A stretch of DNA of 21,208 nt from a virus. Under the pieces are notes generated by a model. It saw only the letters and a list, made by a program, of their open reading frames with translations. It was not told the DNA's origin and ran no database searches. Made by a program: the position numbers and the translations under genes. The DNA is taken from the IMG/VR virus record IMGVR_UViG_3300032011_000167, positions 1 through 21,208 of that record. One strand, given 5' to 3'. Positions 1 to 7,007 of this stretch are shown in pieces (the first letter of the stretch is position 1; the number at the start of each line of letters is the position of its first letter).

Positions 1-60
1 TCGTATGTTTAACAGGAGAGTTAATTTATCACTACTATCACAAGAATTAAGTTCCTCCAT
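1..60 (-). CDS. Partial hypothetical protein, N-terminal fragment
   Basis: An open frame begins with ATG at 60 and runs off the left edge after 20 codons (starts MEELNSCDSS). A GAAGGGAG-like ribosome binding site lies 5-6 bases upstream, inside the end of the preceding gene, and the frame overlaps that gene's stop. This is the same coupled arrangement used across the minus-strand genes. The fragment is too short for any function to be assigned. Confidence 0.5.
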   Translation of the reverse strand, partial: MEELNSCDSSDKLTLLLNIR

Positions 61-205
61 CTGAACTCCCTTCTTTGAGATCTCCAACGAAGTCTAAAGC
101 TACTTCAAGTAATATTGAATCTTCTTTATCATCTATAGAACCATTTTTGATTTCTTCTAGTATTTGTTCTATATACTGTAGTTTTTTCTGTTTATTCAGA
201 GCCAT
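47..205 (-). CDS. Small hypothetical protein (52 aa)
   Basis: ATG at 205 opens a 52-residue frame that ends with TAA at 47. It overlaps the end of the upstream gene (stop at 192) by 14 bases, and the next gene starts inside its last codons. The protein is charged and probably helical, beginning MALNKQKKLQYIEQ and followed by an acidic middle (DDKED). It has no cysteines, membrane segment or motif that I recognise. The overlapping placement and the reading direction support a real gene; its function is unknown. Confidence 0.6.
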   Translation of the reverse strand: MALNKQKKLQYIEQILEEIKNGSIDDKEDSILLEVALDFVGDLKEGSSDGGT

Positions 206-674
206 CTTCAGAAGCCTCCTCTAGTTGTTTAACTTCTTCTTCTTCTTCAATATGTTTAGTAACTAGTTTGATGTAACCATCGGTAGGTACTATATCTACA
301 ATACCTTTCTGACTAGCTTGACCTAGAGTAGAAATCCATAATGGAGCACCAATCTGCATAACATAGTCTTTATAGAATTCATCAAAATGATCTGCAGTTA
401 TAAATGATTTTCCTACGGAGTCTTCGCATTCTTTAAGAAGTTCAGCAACAGTAACTGGATCTTCAGTTGGTTCAAATGCTAGATCAGTGTGATATCCGAA
501 ATAACTATGAGAGCTACCTGGATAATGTTTATCAGTTATCTTTACAAGCAATCCAGTTCGCTCTTTTTGTAATGCTTTTATTAAAGCACCTAAAGACATT
601 TGGTAATCTCCCCGTTTTTTTGGTCTTTTAGGAACACCTTTTTTTATTTCGTTTATTATTTTTTTGGGGTCCAT
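192..674 (-). CDS. Hypothetical phage protein (160 aa)
   Basis: I do not recognise this protein. It has a lysine-rich N-terminus (residues 1-22), a mixed alpha/beta-looking middle and a very acidic C-terminus (residues 142-160, with a run of five Glu). Two starts are possible. ATG at 674 has a good AAGGAG site but overlaps the previous gene by 47 bases. ATG at 599 (residue 26, MSLGALIKAL) has GGGGAG eight bases upstream and leaves no overlap. The longer form is listed, and either could be used. No signal peptide or transmembrane segment is seen. It ends inside the start of the next small gene. Confidence 0.7.
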   Translation of the reverse strand: MDPKKIINEIKKGVPKRPKKRGDYQMSLGALIKALQKERTGLLVKITDKHYPGSSHSYFGYHTDLAFEPTEDPVTVAELLKECEDSVGKSFITADHFDEFYKDYVMQIGAPLWISTLGQASQKGIVDIVPTDGYIKLVTKHIEEEEEVKQLEEASEDGSE

Positions 675-1083
675 TTTTTTTCTCCTTAAGTTTTTGTATT
701 CGTATTTTTTCTCCTTTAGCTCTATTTATTTTAAAGCACTCTTCTAATCCACATGTTTTTTTATTATGATGTCTAGTTTTTATCGTTACACCACATTCTG
801 GGCATTTAATTATACGAAGAGAATTTGGATAAGTTCTTCTTTTAATACGTTCTCGTCCACATTTATCTGACCCGCATGTAATTTGGTTAGTTCTACCTTC
901 TACTTCTTTTTTACAAATTACACATACAACTAATATTCCATCAGCCTTTTTAGATTTTTGTCCCCAAGGGGTTTTTCCAATACTATCGGAGATTTGTGCG
1001 TATTTAGCGTCATATAATTTTTGTGCATCAATAACTTTAAGTAGTTTTCCTTTTGGACTAAATACTTTAATATTACCTAGCAT
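628..1083 (-). CDS. Tandem zinc-ribbon protein, copy B (151 aa)
   Basis: The protein has an N-terminal block of about 45 residues (IKVFSPKGKLLKVIDAQK, then SIGKTPWG) followed by two four-cysteine zinc ribbons. The first is CVIC (about residues 54-57) with CGSDKC. The second is CPEC (about 94-97) with CGLEEC. The C-terminal tail is Lys/Arg-rich. It is clearly paralogous to the gene immediately upstream (1077-1523), sharing the N-terminal block, the first ribbon and its spacing. Paired CxxC/CxxxxC ribbons of this sort are common in phage HNH-type and DNA-binding proteins, but no HNH catalytic motif is visible, so a nucleic-acid-binding role is inferred. ATG at 1083 overlaps the stop of the upstream copy (ATGCTAG). 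Confidence 0.75.
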   Translation of the reverse strand: MLGNIKVFSPKGKLLKVIDAQKLYDAKYAQISDSIGKTPWGQKSKKADGILVVCVICKKEVEGRTNQITCGSDKCGRERIKRRTYPNSLRIIKCPECGVTIKTRHHNKKTCGLEECFKINRAKGEKIRIQKLKEKKNGPQKNNKRNKKRCS

Positions 1084-1523
1084 GCACCTCCAATAGAAAT
1101 TCGCATTTCTCGATTCTTTTTACGGTTTATCCTGCCTGTGAATGAATTAGCGCATTTTTTAGAACAGTACTTAGCTTTTTCAGATTGTTTCATTTCTGTT
1201 TTTCCACATTCTTTACAAACTACTTTATAAATATATGGCAAAGGTTTTTTATCTTTTCTACTAGTTACATAACGTAATCTTGTTTTAACGCGTTCACGTA
1301 AACATTTTGCAGATTTACATGTAACTTGGTTAGCCGTTCCTTCCACTTCTTTTTTACAAATAGAACATATAATATTATTTTTATATTTTTTAGCGGCTAT
1401 TCCCCAGCCTGTTTTTCCAATACTCTCAGCTAGTACTTTAAAATGTTTATCCATTTGTTTCTGTCCATTGATAACTTTAAGTAATTCTCCTTTTGGATTA
1501 AATACTTTTATATCATGAATCAT
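1077..1523 (-). CDS. Tandem zinc-ribbon protein, copy A (148 aa)
   Basis: The start is ATG at 1523, preceded by AAAGGAG. The frame is open further upstream, but that stretch is the tRNA-like gene at 1541-1615, so the longer version is rejected. Domains: an N-terminal block IKVFNPKGELLKVINGQK then SIGKTGWG (residues 4-45); ribbon 1 with CSIC and CKSAKC; ribbon 2 with CKEC and CSKKC, the form seen at the ends of many HNH-type proteins; then a basic tail. It is paralogous to the downstream neighbour 628-1083. The second ribbon and linker have diverged more than the N-terminal block. No nuclease active site is recognised. A likely role is nucleic-acid binding. Confidence 0.78.
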   Translation of the reverse strand: MIHDIKVFNPKGELLKVINGQKQMDKHFKVLAESIGKTGWGIAAKKYKNNIICSICKKEVEGTANQVTCKSAKCLRERVKTRLRYVTSRKDKKPLPYIYKVVCKECGKTEMKQSEKAKYCSKKCANSFTGRINRKKNREMRISIGGAC

Positions 1524-1540
1524 TTTTTCTCCTTTAATTG

Positions 1541-1615
1541 TGCCCTCGGGTGGAATCGAACCACCACCCCACCGTTCTAAAGAATCAGCTGCTCTACCGA
1601 TTGAGCGGCGAAGGC
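1541..1615 (-). tRNA. tRNA or tRNA-like gene with atypical anticodon arm, possibly Lys
   Basis: Read on the minus strand, a 7-bp acceptor stem pairs GCCTTCG with CGAGGGC (one G-U), followed by discriminator A. The D-arm is GCTC/GAGC with GGTA in its loop. The T-arm is GGTGG-TTCGATT-CCACC. All are canonical. The anticodon arm is not: at standard spacing the loop is TTCTTTA (anticodon CTT) but the 5-bp stem does not pair. Shifted by one base, CTGAT/AACGG pairs at four of five positions with loop TCTTTAG (anticodon TTT), but base 33 is then C. Both readings give a lysine anticodon. Positions 8-9 are CC rather than TA/TG, and CCA is not encoded. It may be degenerate, or folded or edited unusually. 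Confidence 0.72.
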
Positions 1616-1851
1616 TAATTATTATTATTATTATCTCCAAATTTATTTCTTATTTTTTTAAGACTTTCTTCTGGAAGGTGGCCTGGTTGCGGTTCTATTT
1701 TATCAGGACAATTAAAATAATCTTTAAATATTTCTTTGAATATTCTTTCAACCATTTCTTTATAACTATTAGTATCATAGTGTTTAATCATTATTTCACC
1801 AATTACTTCCTGACATCTAAGAATATCTTGTTGCAATTTTGCCATATTCAT
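1615..1851 (-). CDS. Hypothetical protein with polyasparagine C-terminus (78 aa)
   Basis: ATG at 1851 follows a strong AAAGGAGG site. The protein is helical and charged with two cysteines and no recognised domain. Its last five residues are Asn, encoded by an AAT trinucleotide run (ATT on the plus strand, about 1618-1632). Its TAG stop overlaps the first base of the tRNA-like gene, so the tRNA 5' end must be cut from the same transcript. It lies just downstream of the structured intergenic element at 1875-2101. Function unknown. Confidence 0.65.
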   Translation of the reverse strand: MNMAKLQQDILRCQEVIGEIMIKHYDTNSYKEMVERIFKEIFKDYFNCPDKIEPQPGHLPEESLKKIRNKFGDNNNNN

Positions 1852-1874
1852 ATTGCCTCCTTTTAAATGAATGG

Positions 1875-2101
1875 CGTGGCAATGAGCTACGCTGTTGTAT
1901 CGTTACCACTTTAATGACCCATAAAACTAGTATTAGCTCTTGGCCAACCAATTTAAATAACCCCGGAAGTTACCAGTACACACAAAAGCTTCCGTTAATA
2001 GCCATTCCATCATGTCCTCTGCCATGGTGTACTTGGACTAGCTAACAGGTTAAACCTCTGCCAAATCTGCCCAAGTCTTAGGGCTCTTGGCAGTCGGTTA
2101 A
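1875..2101 (-). ncRNA. Candidate structured RNA element A (intergenic, about 230 nt)
   Basis: This gap between the nuclease stop (2102) and the next start (1851) has no convincing gene but is rich in pairing. The outer hairpin pairs 2050-2056 with 2096-2101 (ttaaacc/ggttaa), continues with 2059-2064/2087-2092 (tgccaa/ttggca) and ends with 2069-2072/2081-2084. A second hairpin pairs 1964-1969 with 1989-1994 (cggaag/cttccg). Its loop (1975-1981, agtacac) is exactly complementary to 2027-2033 (gtgtact), a possible pseudoknot. A third hairpin pairs 1876-1885 with 1900-1909 with one mismatch. The minus strand is assumed from flanking transcription. It could instead be a processed spacer or a 5' regulatory leader. 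Confidence 0.45.
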
Positions 2102-3085
2102 TTATAAAGTTAGTCTTCCATTCGCCAGCATAGTTTCTGCTTGAGTACACACAGCAACTACTGGGCAATAACGGCATGCTTTAACTTCTCCTGGGACAGT
2201 TTTAATTATTCCTACATCACCGTCATCAGATTTACGGATTAATGCTTCATGCATTGATTTAAAATTTTTAGTAGCTCTATCTAATTTAGAGGGATTTTTA
2301 TAATACTTATAGGTTGTTTCTGAAGCCCATAATTCTTCATCTGTGCATTCTGGTAATCCTTCTTGTGGAGTATTAAAATGTAACTTATAAGATTCTAATT
2401 TATTTTTGATCCAGTTTTCGGTTTCTTCTGGGCCCCATAGATTATATTTTTTAGTTAATACTTTTTGTTGTGGGTAGGCTTTATCTGCTCTAGCTTTAGC
2501 AGCTGACCAATCTGTAAATATGTAATTAATATTAATATAGTCTTCAGTAATTTTATCAGGGCTTAACCACTTATAAATACTTCCCTGTTTTATATAACTG
2601 TCAGCATTACTGTCAAAAATATACGTCCATACGCTTGTAGATTTATAATCATTTAATGTACCGTCTACAACTAGGTCATATTGACCTGATATAATAAAAT
2701 CTATAATTTTTTTTTCTACTCGTTGTTCTACGTATACTGGGATATCCCCTTCATTAACAACTTCTGGGTTTATTTTAATACTATCTATAACGTCTTCAGA
2801 TGCTCCTGATGCCATTAAAGCATTCCTCACATTATCAGGATCTGTCCAAGCTTCCTCACATCCTTTATGTATAGCTGAGCCCATACGACTGGATACTAAA
2901 TCTGCTATGTCTACAGTTTTAGATACAGTAGGGTTCTGTTTAGATAATACTAACTGTCTAAGAGGCTTAATGAGCCCTGTAGCACTAATAGCATTTGACC
3001 TGTCATCGTATTTATACTCGTCATACATTAAAAATACAGCTAGAGCTAATGAAACATTATTTTTGTTTGTATATTCAAATGCCAT
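2102..3085 (-). CDS. PD-(D/E)XK nuclease, Cas4/AddB/RecB-like with Fe-S cysteines (327 aa)
   Basis: A predicted DNA exonuclease or nuclease of the RecB/Cas4 fold. Motifs in order: GSAIH with His at about 73 (the RecB-family N-terminal helix motif); SGQYDLVVDG with catalytic Asp at about 137; DYK with Lys at about 148; and YIKQGSIY (Gln 167, Tyr 171), matching the QxxxY motif. At the C-terminus Cys 304, 307 and 313 have the C-x2-C-x5-C spacing typical of the Cas4/AddB iron-sulfur cluster. The fourth ligand should lie nearer the N-terminus, and Cys 76 is a candidate. It follows the helicase and a 72-aa gene in one coupled series, suggesting DNA end processing, host DNA breakdown or replication-linked recombination. 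The ORF is complete and its start overlaps the preceding stop. Confidence 0.87.
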   Translation of the reverse strand: MAFEYTNKNNVSLALAVFLMYDEYKYDDRSNAISATGLIKPLRQLVLSKQNPTVSKTVDIADLVSSRMGSAIHKGCEEAWTDPDNVRNALMASGASEDVIDSIKINPEVVNEGDIPVYVEQRVEKKIIDFIISGQYDLVVDGTLNDYKSTSVWTYIFDSNADSYIKQGSIYKWLSPDKITEDYININYIFTDWSAAKARADKAYPQQKVLTKKYNLWGPEETENWIKNKLESYKLHFNTPQEGLPECTDEELWASETTYKYYKNPSKLDRATKNFKSMHEALIRKSDDGDVGIIKTVPGEVKACRYCPVVAVCTQAETMLANGRLTL

Positions 3086-3293
3086 CTAATAACCTTTCTG
3101 TTTTAAGTATTTTAAGATGTTGTTCATAATCTTTATTAGGACGAGGTTCTAATATCATATCAATCATTGGGTATTCAAAATCTCTATGAACTTCTCTTTT
3201 ATGCAAAAATTTGCAGTCTTTATATGGTACTTTATACCACCTAGGAAGCCATTCAGCTCTTATAGTGTCATTACCTATACATAAATATCTCAT
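3075..3293 (-). CDS. Small conserved-looking protein between helicase and nuclease (72 aa)
   Basis: The start at 3293 overlaps the helicase stop (ATGA), and the end overlaps the nuclease start by 11 bases, so its translation is tightly coupled to both. The protein is basic and aromatic (MRYLCIGNDTIRAEWLPRWYK), with two cysteines, no membrane segment and no domain that I recognise. Its position between two replication enzymes suggests an accessory role in replication or repair; that is inference only. Confidence 0.75.
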   Translation of the reverse strand: MRYLCIGNDTIRAEWLPRWYKVPYKDCKFLHKREVHRDFEYPMIDMILEPRPNKDYEQHLKILKTERLLDGI

Positions 3294-4585
3294 GAGTTTA
3301 TATACACATTCTCGCTGGCTCTAGTTAGAGCAACATAAAATAACCGTGCTCTAGTAGCACGATTTCTGCATTTATCTATATTAGTTTTATCTATAAATAT
3401 AGCTGGAAATGTACCTCCTTGTGCTTTATGTGTAGTACCTGCAAATGGTGGGCGTAAATCTGCTAAAGAATTCTTTACCTTATAGTAATATTGCCAGTCT
3501 TTAGTGGATTTAGTTAATAGAGCTTCTTTTTTATGCTCATTAAGAATTTTATCTGCGATTGATTTAGTCTTAGGAGAAAACACTGTTTTTTTATTTGATT
3601 TAGTATATTCGTTATAATTACCTTTTAAATTTACATAATAACCAGGAATATTATACAATTCTCCATCCTGATAATCATTAACATGTACTATTTCATTATT
3701 AGTTAAAATAGTTTTGTCTTCCTGAATTACTACATTATTAGTAATTAATCGTTCTCCTGGATAAAAAGGTTCAATAGTATCTTCTAGAAAATACGCAGAT
3801 TTGCGAACCATATTATTATAATTAATGGATGATTCGTTTGTATATGTACACATAGGAGCATCTATCTCTGCTCCAGTAGAGTAGTTTATATATTTTTGTA
3901 CAAATTTAGTAATAAAATCCGCATGAGGAAGCACATGAATACCTTCACCTTTAGAATTAATATCAGTTTTCAACGTAGGTTCAATATTCCGAATCCCTTC
4001 AATATACTCACGAAATTCGTTAGCTTTTTCGAGAACAGGATTACCTCCTAATTGTCGGTGAACTTGGGTAAGTGTAAATGTAGGCAGTGAACCATCAAAG
4101 ATACTACATATATCTGTTGGTGGTGGAAGTTGGAAGGGATCTCCTACAAATAATAATTTTAACTTTCTTTCTTTAACTGTTTCTACAATAGCTTGTAAAA
4201 ATTGGTTTCCTATCATAGAAGCTTCATCTATGATGACTACAGAATTATTTATAATATTGCAGCCGCTAATTCTTTTAAGAGCTTCTTTTCCATATTTAGT
4301 AACTGTAGGACGTAATTTAAATAATGCATGTCCGGTAGTTACTACTCTTCCTGTAATATTTTCCAATACAATAGCTGCTCTGTTAGTTGTTGCACATAGT
4401 TCTATATTGGCAAATGAAGATCTTAATTTAATTTGATTTATAATTTCAGCAACTACCGTAGTTTTACCGGTACCCGCTGATCCTGTAAGGACTGCTATTG
4501 TATGTGTTTTAATATTTGGATCTAATAAGGTATTACAAATACCATCTACTGCATCAACTTGATCTTTTGAAAATTTAACAGACAT
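3290..4585 (-). CDS. SF1 DNA helicase, Dda/RecD-like (431 aa)
   Basis: An ATP-dependent DNA helicase of superfamily 1B. Visible motifs: Walker A GSAGTGKTT (35-43); Walker B VVIIDEAS (116-123); motif III LLFVGDPFQLPP (144-155); VHRQ (about 175), a motif IV-like arginine; GTTHKAQG (383-390) and LFYVALTRA (415-423), the UvrD_C_2-type motifs V and VI. The length suits Dda-like phage helicases (T4 Dda, N4 gp37 type). It starts 11 bases inside the DNA polymerase gene. It probably unwinds duplex ahead of, or remodels forks for, the neighbouring polymerase. No DnaB-type helicase or primase is present in this window. Confidence 0.93.
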   Translation of the reverse strand: MSVKFSKDQVDAVDGICNTLLDPNIKTHTIAVLTGSAGTGKTTVVAEIINQIKLRSSFANIELCATTNRAAIVLENITGRVVTTGHALFKLRPTVTKYGKEALKRISGCNIINNSVVIIDEASMIGNQFLQAIVETVKERKLKLLFVGDPFQLPPPTDICSIFDGSLPTFTLTQVHRQLGGNPVLEKANEFREYIEGIRNIEPTLKTDINSKGEGIHVLPHADFITKFVQKYINYSTGAEIDAPMCTYTNESSINYNNMVRKSAYFLEDTIEPFYPGERLITNNVVIQEDKTILTNNEIVHVNDYQDGELYNIPGYYVNLKGNYNEYTKSNKKTVFSPKTKSIADKILNEHKKEALLTKSTKDWQYYYKVKNSLADLRPPFAGTTHKAQGGTFPAIFIDKTNIDKCRNRATRARLFYVALTRASENVYINS

Positions 4586-7007
4586 TTTTAATTTCCTCTA
4601 ATGTTGCATGGTTGTGAATTACTTTTAATTTATCCCAAGATTTTCCTATATCTAATGAAGCTTTCATTGGAACATCCTCTGATCTAATTGCGTCATCATC
4701 GTTCCACTCCATTTCTTCTATAAGTACATCATTTAAAAATTTAATACATTCCGCAGTATTTCTTACTAAGAAATACCCAGCATCATGAATCATATTACAT
4801 GGAAGAATATCTGTGCCATATCCAGCTTCTTCAATCCGTGCGTTTGTAGCATTCATAGCTCTGTTGAGTAACATCCCCCAGGATTGGGTTATTGCATTAT
4901 TAGCACTACGAGCTTCCTTATCTGCTTCATATGGAGTTCTAGAATTACCTAGAATACATTGTGAGATTATTGGAGTTCTTAGTTTTAAACCAAATGCGCA
5001 CTCTACATATCCATGCTTTTCCATGAATTGTTTATTCTTTTCATTAAATTCCTGGGATACTTTATATAATTTGTGAAATGCTTTCTCTATTTCAGTAGCT
5101 TGATCCATAGGAAAGCCAGTTCTTTTGTGAAGAGTATAGGCTGTGCCCATATACTGTAGGGCAAAGGTGGGCCCTTTAGATCTACGTCTCAGTTCTGGGT
5201 ATTTATCTTGTATAGAATTAATGCTATCTACATTAGTAGGATCTATATCAGGCATTTGATCTGCAAAATATGTTTGAGCTCTTAGTGAATGCCCATCATA
5301 ACCATCGGTGTAGACTTTAATTCTATTAGGATCTTTACTTAAAATAGCTCCTATACGTTCTTCTAGAGCTGAGAAATCCGCACCAGCGAATAACCAGCCA
5401 TCTGGTGCAACAATACAACTTTTAATAAGTTTACCCATGGGCCCATGAGCCGGAAGATTGGTTAAATTAGGAGAATTACTAGCTAATCTTCCGGATTGTG
5501 TTCCTCCAAGTTTTAGATTTCCATGAAGAAAATCCTTTTCTTGCATAAAAGCTTTAATAAATGTTCCATTAATTTTATCTACTTCAGCTAGATCTCTTAC
5601 GAATTTAAGTAAATCTAAAATATCTTGATTATTTGTATGATTTTCTAAATCTTTTAATACATCAGCACCTGTAGCAGGAGCTCCAGATTTTGTTGTATCA
5701 ATAACTGGCAGTTTTAAATTTTCAAATAATAATTTAGCTAACTGAGGATGACTACTAGGATTGAATTTTATATCTTTGAACTCATCAATTGTTTTAACTA
5801 ATTTTTTTAATTTAGCATTGGCTTTTTCACAAGCATCTTTTTGAAGATAGCTTGTAAAAGTAATTACGCAGCTATTCTCTTGTATCTGCTCATTAAGTAC
5901 TTTATCTTTAGCTGCTAGAATGTCATGAACTTCTTGAACTCGATTTGAATTCATAGGAAGTCCAACTAGCATCATTTTAAGTAAAGAATATAAACTAGGT
6001 TGGAATATTTCTAAGTAAGGTCTAGATGCAATTTCAGCATTATACTTTTCCCATACATAAAATGTAGCCAATGCATCAATTAGATTATATTTTAATATCT
6101 CTGCTTTCGTGTATTTAGATATATCTTGTATTTCAATAGCGTAGTTTCCTACGTATTCCATTGCTACATCTTTTAATTTGATAGATGTTTTAGTAGTGGC
6201 ATTCTTAGCTAAGTACACCATAATCATCGTATCATCGAAATTTTTGAAATACTTTAATCCTTCAAGCATACCTGCGTAATCACTAGGATGTTTCATCCAA
6301 AGATGTCGTACTAATATTTTTGCATCGAACAATCCATTATGAAATATCAATTTACCTTTATAGTTTTCAAAAAAGGTTTTAAGGTAATAAATTCCATTAA
6401 TAGATATATCGATGCTTATTCCATCATGTTTAGTCCATGCAAAAGCAATGGAAACTATCTCATCATTTAGATCTAATCCTGTAGTTTCGATATCTGCGGA
6501 TAGTACAGGGTATTTATAAAGAGAATCTAAAAGCTCTCTATCTGATCCATGTTCGAATCCGTATATTGCAGAATTAATAAGTACAGTTGACCCTGTATTT
6601 GTAATTGTTTTAATTCCTATATCAATAAAGCGGTGATTGTCAGGTTGTTTAAATAATGATCTGTAATTAGGTACATATACACATTCATATTTCTCGTATC
6701 CTGTGTGTTTACCTGGTAGGGCACTACTATAGTGATCAGAAATTTTAGCTATTTTAGTAATAAATTTAAAATAACTACTATCTGCTATGATTAACTTAGA
6801 CACACTTTCTGGAATTTTACCAATCAGCTTGTCCAAGTAGGCCTTAGCAGTTTTAGCTAGTATTTTAGTCGGTGTGTTATAAAGAAGCGGTAATGTAAGT
6901 ACAGAGCTTGGTAGAATGCCCTCCTTATTTAACTTAGTTAAATAATGATTATGTATTTCAGCCAAATCAAGAGCATCTTCTTTAATAAGTAATACTGTAG
7001 TTATCAT
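4575..7007 (-). CDS. DNA polymerase, family A, with 3'-5' exonuclease (810 aa)
   Basis: The replicative polymerase. Exonuclease motifs: ADIETTG (Asp 172, Glu 174), FHNGLFD (Asn 224, Asp 228) and YNLID (Tyr 307, Asp 311), so proofreading should be intact. Polymerase motif A is DFSALEERI (Asp 544). Motif B is R607-K611-F615-Y619, with the same spacing as R754/K758/F762/Y766 of E. coli Pol I. Motif C is IHDAGY (Asp 742), with Ala where Pol I has Glu 883. The N-terminal 160 residues before the exonuclease are unassigned, and there is no 5'-3' exonuclease domain. The start at 7007 overlaps the VWA gene stop (ATGA) with AGGAGG upstream. Phe 615 predicts discrimination against dideoxynucleotides. 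Confidence 0.95.
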   Translation of the reverse strand: MITTVLLIKEDALDLAEIHNHYLTKLNKEGILPSSVLTLPLLYNTPTKILAKTAKAYLDKLIGKIPESVSKLIIADSSYFKFITKIAKISDHYSSALPGKHTGYEKYECVYVPNYRSLFKQPDNHRFIDIGIKTITNTGSTVLINSAIYGFEHGSDRELLDSLYKYPVLSADIETTGLDLNDEIVSIAFAWTKHDGISIDISINGIYYLKTFFENYKGKLIFHNGLFDAKILVRHLWMKHPSDYAGMLEGLKYFKNFDDTMIMVYLAKNATTKTSIKLKDVAMEYVGNYAIEIQDISKYTKAEILKYNLIDALATFYVWEKYNAEIASRPYLEIFQPSLYSLLKMMLVGLPMNSNRVQEVHDILAAKDKVLNEQIQENSCVITFTSYLQKDACEKANAKLKKLVKTIDEFKDIKFNPSSHPQLAKLLFENLKLPVIDTTKSGAPATGADVLKDLENHTNNQDILDLLKFVRDLAEVDKINGTFIKAFMQEKDFLHGNLKLGGTQSGRLASNSPNLTNLPAHGPMGKLIKSCIVAPDGWLFAGADFSALEERIGAILSKDPNRIKVYTDGYDGHSLRAQTYFADQMPDIDPTNVDSINSIQDKYPELRRRSKGPTFALQYMGTAYTLHKRTGFPMDQATEIEKAFHKLYKVSQEFNEKNKQFMEKHGYVECAFGLKLRTPIISQCILGNSRTPYEADKEARSANNAITQSWGMLLNRAMNATNARIEEAGYGTDILPCNMIHDAGYFLVRNTAECIKFLNDVLIEEMEWNDDDAIRSEDVPMKASLDIGKSWDKLKVIHNHATLEEIKNVC

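Noticed and set aside
1524-1640. N-terminal extension of zinc-ribbon copy A up to 1640
   Set aside because: The extension is the translation of the tRNA-like gene. ATG at 1523 has its own AAAGGAG site and matches the start of the paralogue.
1540-2045. Plus-strand open frames at 1540-1866 and 1839-2045
   Set aside because: They run antisense through the tRNA-like gene, the 78-aa gene and structured element A, lack ribosome binding sites and have low-complexity hydrophobic translations.
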